The notes: generated from the letters alone by a model not told the origin. A stretch of DNA of 64,000 nucleotides from SCGC-AAA076-P13 sp905478035 (GCA_943846785.1 OX044367.1:868001-932000), one strand, 5' to 3'. Shown: positions 19,282 through 29,022, counted from the first letter of the stretch. Translations and numbers: made by a program.

Positions 19282-19626
19282 AATGAACTTTCTTTCTGTT
19301 CGAGCTAAACCCCTATGTACACAGCTTAGATTACTCGTATTGGAATCTATTAAAGTTATAATCTCGTGGTCGAACATGCAATATGTTTGGATAATATCAG
19401 TTATATATATTTTACTAACCGGCATTTCTAAAAAGCTAGTAATTGATAAAACATCATATTGATTACATTGATTAATTTTATTTAGTGCATCTTTATATGC
19501 ATCTTCAGTTGACTGGAGTCTCTTCGTTATTAGTACGGAGCATTTAGTATCGAACTCTGCAAATAAGTTTAATGATAAAAAAAGAATTGATAGTTGAATA
19601 TAAAATCGCATAGTTAATTTTAGCAT
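19276..19626 (-). CDS. Small secreted protein, unknown function
   Basis: 116 aa with an N-terminal signal sequence (FYIQLSILFLSLNLFA) then a mature part with four Cys residues, which suggests disulfides and a periplasmic location. An alternative start at residue 6 (19611) would give a cleaner signal peptide. No family recognised. The 3' end lies inside the inverted repeat shared with the MAPEG gene. Confidence 0.55.
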   Translation of the reverse strand: MLKLTMRFYIQLSILFLSLNLFAEFDTKCSVLITKRLQSTEDAYKDALNKINQCNQYDVLSITSFLEMPVSKIYITDIIQTYCMFDHEIITLIDSNTSNLSCVHRGLARTERKFIN

Positions 19627-19700
19627 TATATAAATTGATTGAAAATTTATTAAAAGAGTATTAACTTTAATATTATAAAAATATGATCTAGAGAAATTAT

Positions 19701-20843
19701 ATGACTAATTCAAATGATTTTGGTTTTGGTACACAAATTAGAAAAAGTCCATTTTTTGATGCCACTGTACAATGGGGTGCAAAGGATTTTTCTGTTTACA
19801 ATCATATGTATATACCTAGAGATTTTGGGAATCCAGAAGAAAACTTTTGGAATCTTATTAATGATGCGATTCTTTGTGATGTGGCTGTAGAGCGACAAGT
19901 TCAGATAAAAGGACCTGATGCATCAAAGTTTGTGCAAATGATGACTCCTCGCGACCTTTCTCAAATGAAGGTAGGGCAATGCAAATATGTAATTCTAACT
20001 AATCAGTTCGGTTGTGTTTTAAATGATCCTATATTGCTCAGGGTAGAAGAAGAATGTTACTGGTTTTCTCTAGCAGATAGCGACATATTATTTTGGGCCC
20101 AAGGTTTAGCTGTTAATTCTGAATACGATGTAGAAATTACAGAACCTGATGTCTCTCCCTTGCAAGTTCAAGGTCCAAAATCTAGAGATATTATGGTAAA
20201 AGTTTTTGGTAATAAAATTTTAGATCTTAAATATTACTGGTTTAATAGATTTAGCGTAAACGATATAGATCTCGTCATTTCTAGAACAGGATGGTCTAGT
20301 GAGCTGGGCTATGAGATATTTTTATTAAATTCAGATCAAGGAAATGATCTTTATAATCATCTCATGAAGCTAGGTGGGCCAATGGGTTTAAAACCAGGAC
20401 ATACGTCAACCATCAGAAGAATTGAGGGCGGGATGTTGTCTTATCATGCTGATATGACAATAAATACCAATCCACTTGAACTTGGCATGGATAAATTTAT
20501 TGATTTAGATAAAGATTTTAATTTTGTTGGGAAAGAGGCTTTATCTCAAATATCAGCACAAGGGCTAAAAAGAAAACAAGTTGGAATCATAATCAACAAT
20601 GATCCAATGAAAGGTCCAAATACTAGATTCTGGGATGTCTTACACAATGAAACTGTAATTGGTAGAGTTACCTCAGCAGTATATTCACCTAGACTTAAAA
20701 AAAATATTGCACTTGCTATGATTGATATTAATTATTCTGATATAGGAACAAGCCTAATAGTTGATAATGGTTTCGACAAAGTGCAGGCACATGTAGTTGA
20801 AAAACCCTTCTATGATCCTAATAAAAGCCTAGCCACATCATAA
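19701..20843 (+). CDS. dmdA: DMSP demethylase-like aminomethyltransferase (GcvT family)
   Basis: 380 aa, matching DmdA length, with the GcvT folate-binding domain and C-terminal barrel. Segments recalled from SAR11 DmdA are recognisable: YNHMYIPR near residue 35, ERQVQIKGPDA, MTPRDLSQMKVGQCKYV, WFSLADSDILFWAQGL, PLQVQGPKS and EGGMLSYHADMT. DmdA moves a methyl from DMSP to tetrahydrofolate, giving methylmercaptopropionate. DmdA-like proteins of other function share many of these features, so the exact substrate is uncertain. A BCCT carrier lies upstream in the window. It is followed by a 54-aa gene 9 nt away. Confidence 0.68.
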   Translation: MTNSNDFGFGTQIRKSPFFDATVQWGAKDFSVYNHMYIPRDFGNPEENFWNLINDAILCDVAVERQVQIKGPDASKFVQMMTPRDLSQMKVGQCKYVILTNQFGCVLNDPILLRVEEECYWFSLADSDILFWAQGLAVNSEYDVEITEPDVSPLQVQGPKSRDIMVKVFGNKILDLKYYWFNRFSVNDIDLVISRTGWSSELGYEIFLLNSDQGNDLYNHLMKLGGPMGLKPGHTSTIRRIEGGMLSYHADMTINTNPLELGMDKFIDLDKDFNFVGKEALSQISAQGLKRKQVGIIINNDPMKGPNTRFWDVLHNETVIGRVTSAVYSPRLKKNIALAMIDINYSDIGTSLIVDNGFDKVQAHVVEKPFYDPNKSLATS

Positions 20844-20852
20844 GAATATTTA

Positions 20853-21017
20853 ATGAATACAGAAGTTAAAGGTAATAATAAAAAGCTATGGTTATTAGGC
20901 GAATCCAAAAAAGATAGAAAGGGTAGACTGATATATTTTGCAGGATACTCAAAAGAGATTGATAGCAAAGGTAATAATATAGAGTTATGGCAGCCTACGC
21001 CTTTACATAAAACTTAA
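20853..21017 (+). CDS. Small basic hypothetical protein (54 aa)
   Basis: Reading frame starting MNTEVKGNNKKLWLLGESKK, rich in Lys and Gly, with no membrane segment. It begins 9 nt after the DmdA-like stop and ends 10 nt before the convergent acyl-CoA dehydrogenase. The sequence contains two GNN repeats each followed by a [KI]-x-LW motif (KGNNKKLWLL and KGNNIELWQP), which suggests a duplicated beta hairpin. No strong Shine-Dalgarno. Function unknown. Confidence 0.5.
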   Translation: MNTEVKGNNKKLWLLGESKKDRKGRLIYFAGYSKEIDSKGNNIELWQPTPLHKT

Positions 21018-21027
21018 AAGTACAATC

Positions 21028-22242
21028 TTATTTATTTAATGATCTCATTGTTAGTTTTGCTAATTGAGACATGTGAACCTCATCTGGACCATCTGCAATT
21101 CTACAAAATCTACTAGTTGTAAAAAAATGTCCAAGAGGTGTATCTTGACAAACACCCATACCGCCAAATATTTGCATTGCTCTACTTGATACATCTTCAC
21201 ACATTTTAGGAGCTACAATTTTAAGCATAGAAATATAATCTCTTGCAGCATCTATGCCATGCTCATCCATTTTTTCTGCAGCTGCCATGACTAATAGCCT
21301 GCATTGTTCAATATCACATCTGCTCCTAGCAATTTCATGCTGTACACTTGTTTTTTTGCTTAACTCCTCACCGAAAGCAACTCTATTTTGTGCTCTTTCG
21401 CACATTAATTCCAAGCTTCTTTGCGCCATTCCAACAAACATCATGGCATATTGAAAACGACCAGGCCCTAATCGACCCTGAGCTATTTCAAAACCTCTAC
21501 CTTCTCCTAAAATTAGATTTGATACAGGAACTCTAACATTTTTAAAAACAACATCTCCCTCGCCACCAGGAGAGTGATACTCACCAAAAACTCTTAATGA
21601 GCGAACAATTTCTACTCCAGGGGTATCTGTTGGAACCAGTATTGTAGAATGCTGAGTATGTCTTGAATTTCCTGGATTAGATTTACCCATGACCAACATT
21701 AATTTACATTTGGGGGTAATGACATTGGTGGTCCACCATTTTCTGCCATTAAGAACATACTCATCCCCATCCCTTATTATTTCAAGTTCCATATTTGTTG
21801 CATCAGAGGAAGCAACATCAGGTTCTGTCATTGCATATGCAGATCTTATTTCACCTGCAAGAAGAGGGTTTAACCATTGTTCTTGTTGTTCTGGAGTTCC
21901 GTATTTAGCAAGGACTTCCATATTACCTCTATCTGGAGCATTACAATTAAAAATTTGTTGACTCCATGGCGCTCTAGACATTGTTTCAAAGAGTGTAGCT
22001 ATTTCAATATTTGTAAGACCTGGACTCCAGGGTGTATATTCTTTTGGTAAAAATAAATTCCATAAATCTTGTTTTTTTGCTTCATTTTTTAAGTCTTCAT
22101 ACCAATCAGGGTATTTCCATAGATTATCTTGGTTAGATGTAAATTCGTCATAATCTTTTTCACGAGGGTAGATGTATTGCTCCATGAATACTTCTAGCTT
22201 TTCATTAAGCTCTCTAGCTTTATTGCTAATTTTATAACTCAT
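21028..22242 (-). CDS. Acyl-CoA dehydrogenase family protein
   Basis: 404 aa, normal family length. AYAMTEPDVASSDATN is the FAD/substrate motif, GRKWWTTN the middle beta-domain, and QIFGGMGVCQDTPLG plus RIADGPDEVHMSQLAKL the C-terminal FAD-binding helices. It resembles the ACAD10/11 branch acting on longer or hydroxylated acyl chains (inference). Electrons would pass to EtfBA and ETF-QO, both encoded at 52.6-56.0 kb. Start has a GAGGAAA ribosome site. Confidence 0.9.
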   Translation of the reverse strand: MSYKISNKARELNEKLEVFMEQYIYPREKDYDEFTSNQDNLWKYPDWYEDLKNEAKKQDLWNLFLPKEYTPWSPGLTNIEIATLFETMSRAPWSQQIFNCNAPDRGNMEVLAKYGTPEQQEQWLNPLLAGEIRSAYAMTEPDVASSDATNMELEIIRDGDEYVLNGRKWWTTNVITPKCKLMLVMGKSNPGNSRHTQHSTILVPTDTPGVEIVRSLRVFGEYHSPGGEGDVVFKNVRVPVSNLILGEGRGFEIAQGRLGPGRFQYAMMFVGMAQRSLELMCERAQNRVAFGEELSKKTSVQHEIARSRCDIEQCRLLVMAAAEKMDEHGIDAARDYISMLKIVAPKMCEDVSSRAMQIFGGMGVCQDTPLGHFFTTSRFCRIADGPDEVHMSQLAKLTMRSLNK

Positions 22243-22377
22243 AATATTTCCTCAATTAATAAAACTATATTACATGATACTCAATGTGAATCTATATGCT
22301 TTTATGCAAATTAGAATTTTAAAATTGCGAGGATTAATTAAATTTGAATCAAAATAAAACTAGTTCATAATAATTTG

Positions 22378-23238
22378 ATGAATATATTGAATGATCTTAG
22401 TTGGGTCGAGTCCATACGTACTCCTCTTCTAACACCTTTTTTTGAACTTATAACATTGATGGGATATCCAATTTTTTTAATAATGTTTATTTCTTTTGGA
22501 TATTACTATTGGTCAGCTGCTAGATTTACGCGCGTTGCAATGTTGTTATTCATATCAGGAATAATAAATAGTTTTTTAAAAGACTACTTTCAAGACCCAA
22601 GACCAGCAATTGAATTTATGCTTGATCCACAAGTTGGAACTTCTTATGGCCTTCCAAGTGGACATGCACAAATTGCAGTTACGCTTTGGGGACTATTAGC
22701 TTATGAATTAAAAAATCAGTGGACCACAATTGGTGCTGTAATATTAATATTTTTAATCTGTTTTAGCAGACTCTATTTGGGTGTTCATGATTTGGAAGAT
22801 ATAGCGCTTGGCTTAACAGTAGGTTTATTTATTTTAGGTATATGGCACTTAAGCATCAAATATAATCTTTTTAATCATTCAAACAAGTCTCTAATAGTTA
22901 TTTTAATATTATTATTTCAATCAATAGCATTTAATTTTTATCCAACTCACCAAGGGCATGAATTAAGTATTTGGTCATTGGGAGCAATGATGGGGTGGTT
23001 TTTAGGATTTTCTTTACTTTCGCTAAAAGACAACTCAGTAACAAATTTTATTTTATCTTTAATAAGTATAGGAATGGTATTCATTGCAATGCTTGCAACT
23101 ACAAGTTTAGCAAAGAGCTTTGATTCACAAGGTTTCTTTGATTTTATCGTTGTATATATTCTTGGTTTAATTTTTTCCTTATTTATAACTTACTTCATTC
23201 CAAAGACTTTAAAATTTTTTAATTTTTCTCACTTATAG
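22378..23238 (+). CDS. PAP2-type membrane phosphatase
   Basis: 286 aa with about 8 helices. The three PAP2 phosphatase motifs are present: K-D-Y-F-Q-D-P-R-P, P-S-G-H, and S-R-L-Y-L-G-V-H-D. The active site faces the periplasm. Candidate substrates are lipid phosphates such as phosphatidate or undecaprenyl diphosphate. An upstream in-frame TTG at 22375 is less likely than ATG at 22378. A small coiled-coil protein gene follows after 2 nt. Confidence 0.88.
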   Translation: MNILNDLSWVESIRTPLLTPFFELITLMGYPIFLIMFISFGYYYWSAARFTRVAMLLFISGIINSFLKDYFQDPRPAIEFMLDPQVGTSYGLPSGHAQIAVTLWGLLAYELKNQWTTIGAVILIFLICFSRLYLGVHDLEDIALGLTVGLFILGIWHLSIKYNLFNHSNKSLIVILILLFQSIAFNFYPTHQGHELSIWSLGAMMGWFLGFSLLSLKDNSVTNFILSLISIGMVFIAMLATTSLAKSFDSQGFFDFIVVYILGLIFSLFITYFIPKTLKFFNFSHL

Positions 23239-23240
23239 AA

Positions 23241-23414
23241 ATGCTTACAGATAAAAATAATGAAGTCATGGCTAAAATTCTAGAAGCTTTAAACAATAAT
23301 AAAAAATCTGAGGATTTAATAAATCATATTAATGCACGAATTAATGATATTAAAGATGAAGAATTAAAATTAAAGGAATCAATGAAAATTCTTGAAGAAC
23401 TTAAACAAAATTAA
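23241..23414 (+). CDS. Small charged helical protein (57 aa)
   Basis: Frame beginning MLTDKNNEVMAKILEALNN and ending KILEELKQN. It is almost all charged and Leu/Ile residues in a heptad-like pattern, predicting one long helix or coiled coil. Start lies 2 nt after the PAP2 stop, implying coupled translation. No family recognised. Confidence 0.6.
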   Translation: MLTDKNNEVMAKILEALNNNKKSEDLINHINARINDIKDEELKLKESMKILEELKQN

Positions 23415-23488
23415 TTATTCTATTTGGATATGATAAATTATTTAGGTATATTAAATACTCATTAATTATTATTTTGAGGAAAAAAATT

Positions 23489-24184
23489 ATGAATAAAATA
23501 AAATTATTTATAGCATTTATTATGTTCTTTAACTTACCAATTGCAGCAGAGGGAGCTTTTACAACAGTAATGGTTGCCGCCAAAGATACTGCAAAATATA
23601 TTGAATCTGTTAAATCTAATACAGCACTATATGAAGCAATTGGTGCAGACGCAGCAGGATATTGTGAAACTATTTCTGGTAGAGATTATACTGGTCAGCT
23701 CATGATGTGGAGTGCATTTTCAGATGTTACCAGTGCCATAAAAGGAGCTAGTAAATATGATCCAAGCAAGGCTCCCAAAGAAATGTCTGAGATGCGTGAA
23801 TTTAAATATGGAGCTACATGGATTCCACTTAAGCCATTTGCTAGATTAGATCCAGGTTATGAGAGAGCTATGAGAATTAAGGTTTCATCAGCAAATATGC
23901 CACTCTTTATTCAAGGTTTAGTTAAATTAGAAAAAGAAATACAAAATGCAGGTCATGATACTTTTATGAATGGTTTGTACTCTGCGTTGGGTGGCGGAAC
24001 TTATGAAGCAGATACTGTATATTTAAAATCAATTACATCAAATGTAGATACACATGGAGCTGTAATAGATGACTATATGGCTGGAGCACAATGGGGAGTG
24101 ACTTTTAGAGAGGTGACATCATTGATAGATGAAGTTGTAAATGATCAATTTGAAGTATGTGAGCAATTTTATACGGCAAAATAA
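23489..24184 (+). CDS. Secreted protein of unknown function
   Basis: About 231 aa from the ATG at 23489, which sits 8 nt after GAGGA; an in-frame TTG at 23474 precedes that site and is rejected. The signal peptide is KIKLFIAFIMFFNLPIAAEG. The mature part has two similar halves, each with an AGYC/AGHD turn and a W-containing strand, suggestive of a dimeric alpha/beta-barrel (ferredoxin-like) fold, but this is only a visual impression. A strong terminator follows. Confidence 0.6.
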   Translation: MNKIKLFIAFIMFFNLPIAAEGAFTTVMVAAKDTAKYIESVKSNTALYEAIGADAAGYCETISGRDYTGQLMMWSAFSDVTSAIKGASKYDPSKAPKEMSEMREFKYGATWIPLKPFARLDPGYERAMRIKVSSANMPLFIQGLVKLEKEIQNAGHDTFMNGLYSALGGGTYEADTVYLKSITSNVDTHGAVIDDYMAGAQWGVTFREVTSLIDEVVNDQFEVCEQFYTAK

Positions 24185-24196
24185 GTCTTACTTTTT

Positions 24197-24224
24197 AAAA
24201 GGGGCTTTTATAGTCCCTTTTTTA
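24197..24224 (+). terminator. Rho-independent terminator
   Basis: AAAAGGGGCT pairs with AGTCCCTTTT (one G-T wobble) around a short loop and runs into T6, starting 13 nt after the stop of the secreted protein gene. Confidence 0.8.
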
Positions 24225-24298
24225 TATCAATAATTAATTCTTTCTTATTGATCTGCGCTTGTGGCAAAATTAGATTCTATTTAATTTAAATACTTTTT

Positions 24299-25981
24299 AT
24301 GAAAATAAAAACTTACTTACTACTGTTTTTAACTATTTCCCTGGATGTTTATTCATTTGATAGAGTTTCAGGAAAAGATTTCGTAAGTCGTTCTGAGGTT
24401 ATTGCTCAAAATGGAATGGTTGCTACAAGTCATCCTTTAGCTACTCAAATAGGTTTAGATATTTTAAAGAACGGTGGTAATGCTATAGATGCTGCAATTG
24501 CTGCAAATATCGCATTAGGTTTAATGGAGCCTACTGGGAATGGCATTGGTGGTGATTTATTTGTAATCTTATGGGATGCAGATTCACAAAAATTATATGG
24601 TTTAAATGCTAGTGGCCCTGCACCAAAATCATTGTCTATAGATTACTTTAAAGATAATAATCTAACTAAAATACCATCTTACGGACCATTGCCAGTTACT
24701 GTTCCAGGTGCTGTAGATGGATGGATAAAATTACATGAAAGGTTTGGATCAGTAAAGTTCAAAGACTTATTCACACCAACAATTAATTATGCAAGAAATG
24801 GATTCCCAATTACTGAAACCATAGCTTTCTATTTAAAATCTTCTTCTGAGCGCTTTAAGTCATATCCAAACTTTAAAGACGTCTGGATGCCAGATAATAA
24901 TATTTTAAGCAAAGGTGATTTATTTAAAAATCCGCAACTTGCCAATACTCTTGAAGAAATATCTAAATCAAAACGTAAAAGCTTTTATGAAGGCAATATT
25001 GCTAAATTAATGGCTGATTTTATTAAAGAGCAAGGTGGATTTTTATCAACGTCTGATTTAGCAAACTATCATGCTGAATGGGTTGAGCCTGTTTCTACTA
25101 ACTATAGAGGTTATGACGTATGGGAATTACCACCCAATGGTCAAGGAATAGCAGCTCTTCAGATTTTAAATATATTAGAAAATTATGATATTAAAAATAT
25201 GGGGTTATTTAGTAGTGATTATATTCATCACTTTGTTGAGGCTAAAAAACTCGCTTTCGAAGATAGAGCAAAATACTATGCAGACCCAAATTTTAATAAA
25301 ATCGATATTAGTTATTTGATATCGAAAGACTATGCTCACAAAAGAATGCAGCTTATAGATTCAAAAAAATCAATGCTGTCTGTAGATGCTGGAGTTTTAA
25401 AAGATGGCGATACTATATATTTAACAACAGCCGATAAATACGGCAATATGGTTTCATTAATTCAGAGTAATTATAGAGGTATGGGCTCAGGAATGGTTCC
25501 ACCAAATACAGGATTTATGCTTCAGGATAGAGGTGAGCTTTTTAGCTTAGATGTTAATCATGCCAATGCCTTAGAAGGAGGTAAAAGGCCTTTCCATACA
25601 ATAATTCCAGCATTTATTACCAAAGATAATAAGCCTTTTGTAAGTTTTGGAGTTATGGGTGGGGGAACACAACCACAGGCACATGCTCAAATTGTTATCA
25701 ACTTAATTGATTTTGATTTAAATCTTCAGGCTGCCGGAGATGTTGCAAGAATAGTTCATACTGGATCGAGTCAGCCAACTGATGAAATTATGACTGATGG
25801 AGGGTTGGTAAATCTTGAAAGTGGATTTGATTTAAATATACAAAATGACTTAAAAAAATATGGTCATAATATTGGAAATCAGAAAGGATTATTTGGCGGC
25901 TATCAAGCAATTATGCTTAAAGATGGTATTTATTATGGTGCTTCAGAATCTCGAAAAGATGGCCAGGCTGCAGGTTATTAA
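24299..25981 (+). CDS. ggt: Gamma-glutamyltransferase
   Basis: 560-aa precursor with a signal peptide (YLLLFLTISLDVYS). The large subunit has MVATSHPLATQIG and GGNAIDAAIAANIALG. The autocleavage nucleophile is T372 in GDTIYLTTAD, giving a small subunit with GMVPPNTGFMLQDRG and GGGTQPQAH. The enzyme hydrolyses glutathione and other gamma-glutamyl compounds in the periplasm, releasing amino acids. A 27-aa membrane peptide gene follows. Confidence 0.92.
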   Translation: MKIKTYLLLFLTISLDVYSFDRVSGKDFVSRSEVIAQNGMVATSHPLATQIGLDILKNGGNAIDAAIAANIALGLMEPTGNGIGGDLFVILWDADSQKLYGLNASGPAPKSLSIDYFKDNNLTKIPSYGPLPVTVPGAVDGWIKLHERFGSVKFKDLFTPTINYARNGFPITETIAFYLKSSSERFKSYPNFKDVWMPDNNILSKGDLFKNPQLANTLEEISKSKRKSFYEGNIAKLMADFIKEQGGFLSTSDLANYHAEWVEPVSTNYRGYDVWELPPNGQGIAALQILNILENYDIKNMGLFSSDYIHHFVEAKKLAFEDRAKYYADPNFNKIDISYLISKDYAHKRMQLIDSKKSMLSVDAGVLKDGDTIYLTTADKYGNMVSLIQSNYRGMGSGMVPPNTGFMLQDRGELFSLDVNHANALEGGKRPFHTIIPAFITKDNKPFVSFGVMGGGTQPQAHAQIVINLIDFDLNLQAAGDVARIVHTGSSQPTDEIMTDGGLVNLESGFDLNIQNDLKKYGHNIGNQKGLFGGYQAIMLKDGIYYGASESRKDGQAAGY

Positions 25982-26004
25982 TTTCAATTTAAAAAGGAAC
26001 ACAA

Positions 26005-26088
26005 ATGAATAATTGGTTTAGTTGGGTTGTTTATGGATGTCTTGCTCTAGTTCTATTTGTCTATGTGATAAAACTTGCTTACAGTTAA
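26005..26088 (+). CDS. Micro-protein, single membrane span (27 aa)
   Basis: ATG preceded by AAAGGAACACAA, a good Shine-Dalgarno at 8 nt. The 27-residue product is essentially one transmembrane helix (WVVYGCLALVLFVYVIKLAY) with two N-terminal Asn. It lies 23 nt downstream of ggt. Short hydrophobic peptides of this type often bind larger membrane complexes. Function unknown. Confidence 0.5.
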   Translation: MNNWFSWVVYGCLALVLFVYVIKLAYS

Positions 26089-26195
26089 TCTTGTGAGATT
26101 AAATTATAAAAAACTTAAAAAAGACAAATAACTATTCAATGGCATATAATATTCGATAGCTTTTTTATAATAAGCATTTTTTCTTTGAGGTATAT

Positions 26196-28913
26196 ATGAA
26201 ATTTAAAATTCTATTTTCATTTTTATTTATTTTTAGTGTTTCTGTAATGAAAGCTAATGATCTTCCAATACCTGACATTGAGTATAAAAAATTTACTCTT
26301 AATAATGGCTTAACAGTCGTCGTTCATGAAGATAGAAAAGTTCCTATGGTTGCTGTTAATATTTGGTATCACGTAGGCTCAAAAAACGAAAATGTTGGAA
26401 AAACAGGATTCGCACATCTATTTGAGCATTTGATGTTTAATGGAACAGAAAATTACAATAATGAATATTTTGAACCTTTTGAAAAAATTGGTGCAACCGA
26501 TCAGAATGGAACAACTAGTAATGATAGAACTAATTATTTCCAAAATGTTCCAACTAATGCTCTTGATCTCGCTCTATGGATGGAATCTGAAAGAATGGGA
26601 CATATTTTAGGAGTTATAACTCAAGAAAAACTTGATGAACAAAGAGGTGTTGTTCAAAACGAAAAAAGACAGGGCGAAAATCAGCCTTATGGAATGACAT
26701 GGAATACTATTTCTAAATCAGCTTATCCAATAGGACATCCTTATTCATGGTCAGTTATAGGTTCTATGGATGATCTTAATGCAGCTACCATGGATGATGT
26801 TAAGCAGTGGTTTAAAGACTATTATGGACCAAATAATGCTGTACTAGTTTTAGCTGGAGATATTGATTTAGAAACAGCAAAAATAAAAGCTCAAGAATAT
26901 TTTGGTGATATTTCATCAGGACCAAATTTGCCTAAGCCAAAAAAATGGATAGCTAAAAGATCAGAATCTAAGAGAGAAGTTATTTTTGATAAGGTTCCTC
27001 AAACAAGAGTTATGAAGGTATGGAATGTCCCAGAGTCAGGAACATTGGAAAGTTCTGCTCTTGAGCTTGTTGCTTCAACAATAGCAGGTAACAAGAATAG
27101 CCCGCTTTATCAAAATCTTGTTTACAAAAATTCTTTAGCCACAAGTGTTTCTGCTTATTATTATGGAAGAGAAATAGGTGGGTTATTTGTTATTTCAGCA
27201 GATGTTTCAACAACTTCATCAGTTGATGAGGTAGAAAAAGTTCTAGATGCAACTTTGCTAAAATATCTTCAAACAGGACCTGACAATAAAGCTCTTAAAA
27301 GTGCAAAAGTTTCCACAGTCTCTGGTTTAATTAATGGGCTTCAAAGAATTGGTGGGTTTGGAGGTAAGTCAGACATATTGGCAACTTATGAAACCTTTTA
27401 TGGAGATCCAGGTTATTTTAAATCAGATTATGAAACTTACATGGGTTTATCAAAATCCGAGGTTAGAGATGTAGCAAAAGAATGGCTTTCAAATGGTGAT
27501 TATGTATTAACAATAAAGCCTGAACAAAAAACAACTGTTTCACAATCAAAAATTGATAGATCAAAAGGCGTACCTTATCCAACAGATAATATAAATTTTT
27601 CTTTTCCAGAAATTCAAGTTGGTGAGTTAGCTAATGGTTCAAAAGTTTATGTTCTTGAAAGAAATGACCTCCCAATAGTTCAAATGCAAGTCATGTTTGA
27701 TGGTGGCTATGCAGTAGAGAATATACAAGAAAGAGGATATGTGAATTTTACAATGAGCATGATGGATGAGGGAACTAAAAAGTATGATGCATTAGAGTTT
27801 AATGAAATTTTAAATAGCCTTGGCTCTGGAATTGGTTTTGGGTCATCACTCGATACAACTTATGCTTCATTATCATCATTAAAGATTAATCTAGAAAAAA
27901 CATTAGATCTCTTTAAAGAGGGTTTATTAAATCCAGTCTTTAAACAAACTGAAATAGATAGAGTAAAAAATCAATGGCTAGCAAGAATAGAGCAGTCGCT
28001 TAATAGTCCTGCATCTATGGCTAGCATGTCTATAAGACCTCTCATATATGGTGAAGATCATCCATATGGAAATCCATCCAGCATGGGAAATAAAGAAACT
28101 ATTTCAAATTTAACTCGAGATGATCTTATAAATATGCATCAAAAACTAACAAATCCAAGAGATGCATCTTTTATTATTGTTGGTGATATCTCATTGAATG
28201 AAGCAGTTAATACTCTTAATAAGAAGTTCTCAGACTGGAGTTCAAATAATGATACTATTTCTCTAGTTCTAGAGAATGTTAGTAAACAAAAAAAACCAAG
28301 AGTTTATCTTCTAAATAAACCTGGGGCTATTCAGTCATATATTACTGCTGGTCAATTATTACCTCCAACTAACTCTGATGATGATATTGTTATTGATTAT
28401 GCAAACTATGCAATTGCTGGAAGCTTTACATCAAGATTGAATATGAATCTTAGAGAAGATAAGAGCTGGTCCTACGGAGCTAGAGCTGGCATTAGCAGTT
28501 CTAAAGGACAAAGACTATTAGTGGTTCGAGCTCCAGTTCAAACTGACAAGACAGTTGAGTCAATTCAAGAAATTCTTAAAGAGTATGATAATTATCTTAA
28601 TGTAACTCCAGTAAATGAAGATGAATTAGATAAGACCAAGCGCGCTAGGACTCTTAGATTGCCAGGTCAATATGAAACTCTTGGTGCCTTAATGGGTGGG
28701 ATTGAAAATATTGTTACCAATGAAAGAGATTTTAATTACTTAAATACTTTAGCAGATGAAAGAAATGCAGTTACCCTTGATGAAGTTAGACTTGCAGCTA
28801 AAAAATATATTGATCCTAACTCATGGACTTGGGTTATTGTTGGTGATTTATCAATAATTGAAGAAGACATTAAAAATTTAAATATTGGGCCTGTTGAAAT
28901 AATTGAACTATAG
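26196..28913 (+). CDS. Zinc peptidase family M16, secreted
   Basis: 905 aa, signal peptide then two tandem M16 halves. The first half carries the inverted zinc motif H74-L-F-E77-H78, with a downstream Glu expected near residue 150. The second half (from about 460) keeps the fold but lacks HxxEH, as usual for full-length M16 proteins. Likely a periplasmic oligopeptidase feeding peptide uptake. A long inverted repeat follows the stop. Confidence 0.9.
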   Translation: MKFKILFSFLFIFSVSVMKANDLPIPDIEYKKFTLNNGLTVVVHEDRKVPMVAVNIWYHVGSKNENVGKTGFAHLFEHLMFNGTENYNNEYFEPFEKIGATDQNGTTSNDRTNYFQNVPTNALDLALWMESERMGHILGVITQEKLDEQRGVVQNEKRQGENQPYGMTWNTISKSAYPIGHPYSWSVIGSMDDLNAATMDDVKQWFKDYYGPNNAVLVLAGDIDLETAKIKAQEYFGDISSGPNLPKPKKWIAKRSESKREVIFDKVPQTRVMKVWNVPESGTLESSALELVASTIAGNKNSPLYQNLVYKNSLATSVSAYYYGREIGGLFVISADVSTTSSVDEVEKVLDATLLKYLQTGPDNKALKSAKVSTVSGLINGLQRIGGFGGKSDILATYETFYGDPGYFKSDYETYMGLSKSEVRDVAKEWLSNGDYVLTIKPEQKTTVSQSKIDRSKGVPYPTDNINFSFPEIQVGELANGSKVYVLERNDLPIVQMQVMFDGGYAVENIQERGYVNFTMSMMDEGTKKYDALEFNEILNSLGSGIGFGSSLDTTYASLSSLKINLEKTLDLFKEGLLNPVFKQTEIDRVKNQWLARIEQSLNSPASMASMSIRPLIYGEDHPYGNPSSMGNKETISNLTRDDLINMHQKLTNPRDASFIIVGDISLNEAVNTLNKKFSDWSSNNDTISLVLENVSKQKKPRVYLLNKPGAIQSYITAGQLLPPTNSDDDIVIDYANYAIAGSFTSRLNMNLREDKSWSYGARAGISSSKGQRLLVVRAPVQTDKTVESIQEILKEYDNYLNVTPVNEDELDKTKRARTLRLPGQYETLGALMGGIENIVTNERDFNYLNTLADERNAVTLDEVRLAAKKYIDPNSWTWVIVGDLSIIEEDIKNLNIGPVEIIEL

Positions 28914-28929
28914 GAAAATCTCTTAAAAC

Positions 28930-28970
28930 TAATCTCTAAATTATCTACGGATTGTCAAATTTAGAGGTTA
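28930..28970. terminator. Hairpin after the M16 peptidase
   Basis: TAATCTCTAAATT pairs with AATTTAGAGGTTA over 13 bp with one wobble and a 15-nt loop, 17 nt after the M16 stop. There is no T-run, so it may be an mRNA 3' end stabiliser rather than a true terminator. Confidence 0.5.
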
Positions 28971-28981
28971 AATTAAAGATA

Positions 28982-29009
28982 TTGCATTTAGCTACAAAGC
29001 CTATAAAAT
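28982..29009 (+). promoter_or_regulatory. Probable original promoter of tRNA-Ser, now upstream of the truncated copy
   Basis: TTGCAT and TAAAAT spaced by 16 nt, 15 nt before the first base of the left tRNA half. The following AGCGTT...CAGGAGGG leader is echoed before the intact tRNA at the right end. Confidence 0.4.
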
Positions 29010-29022
29010 AGCGTTTCAGACA

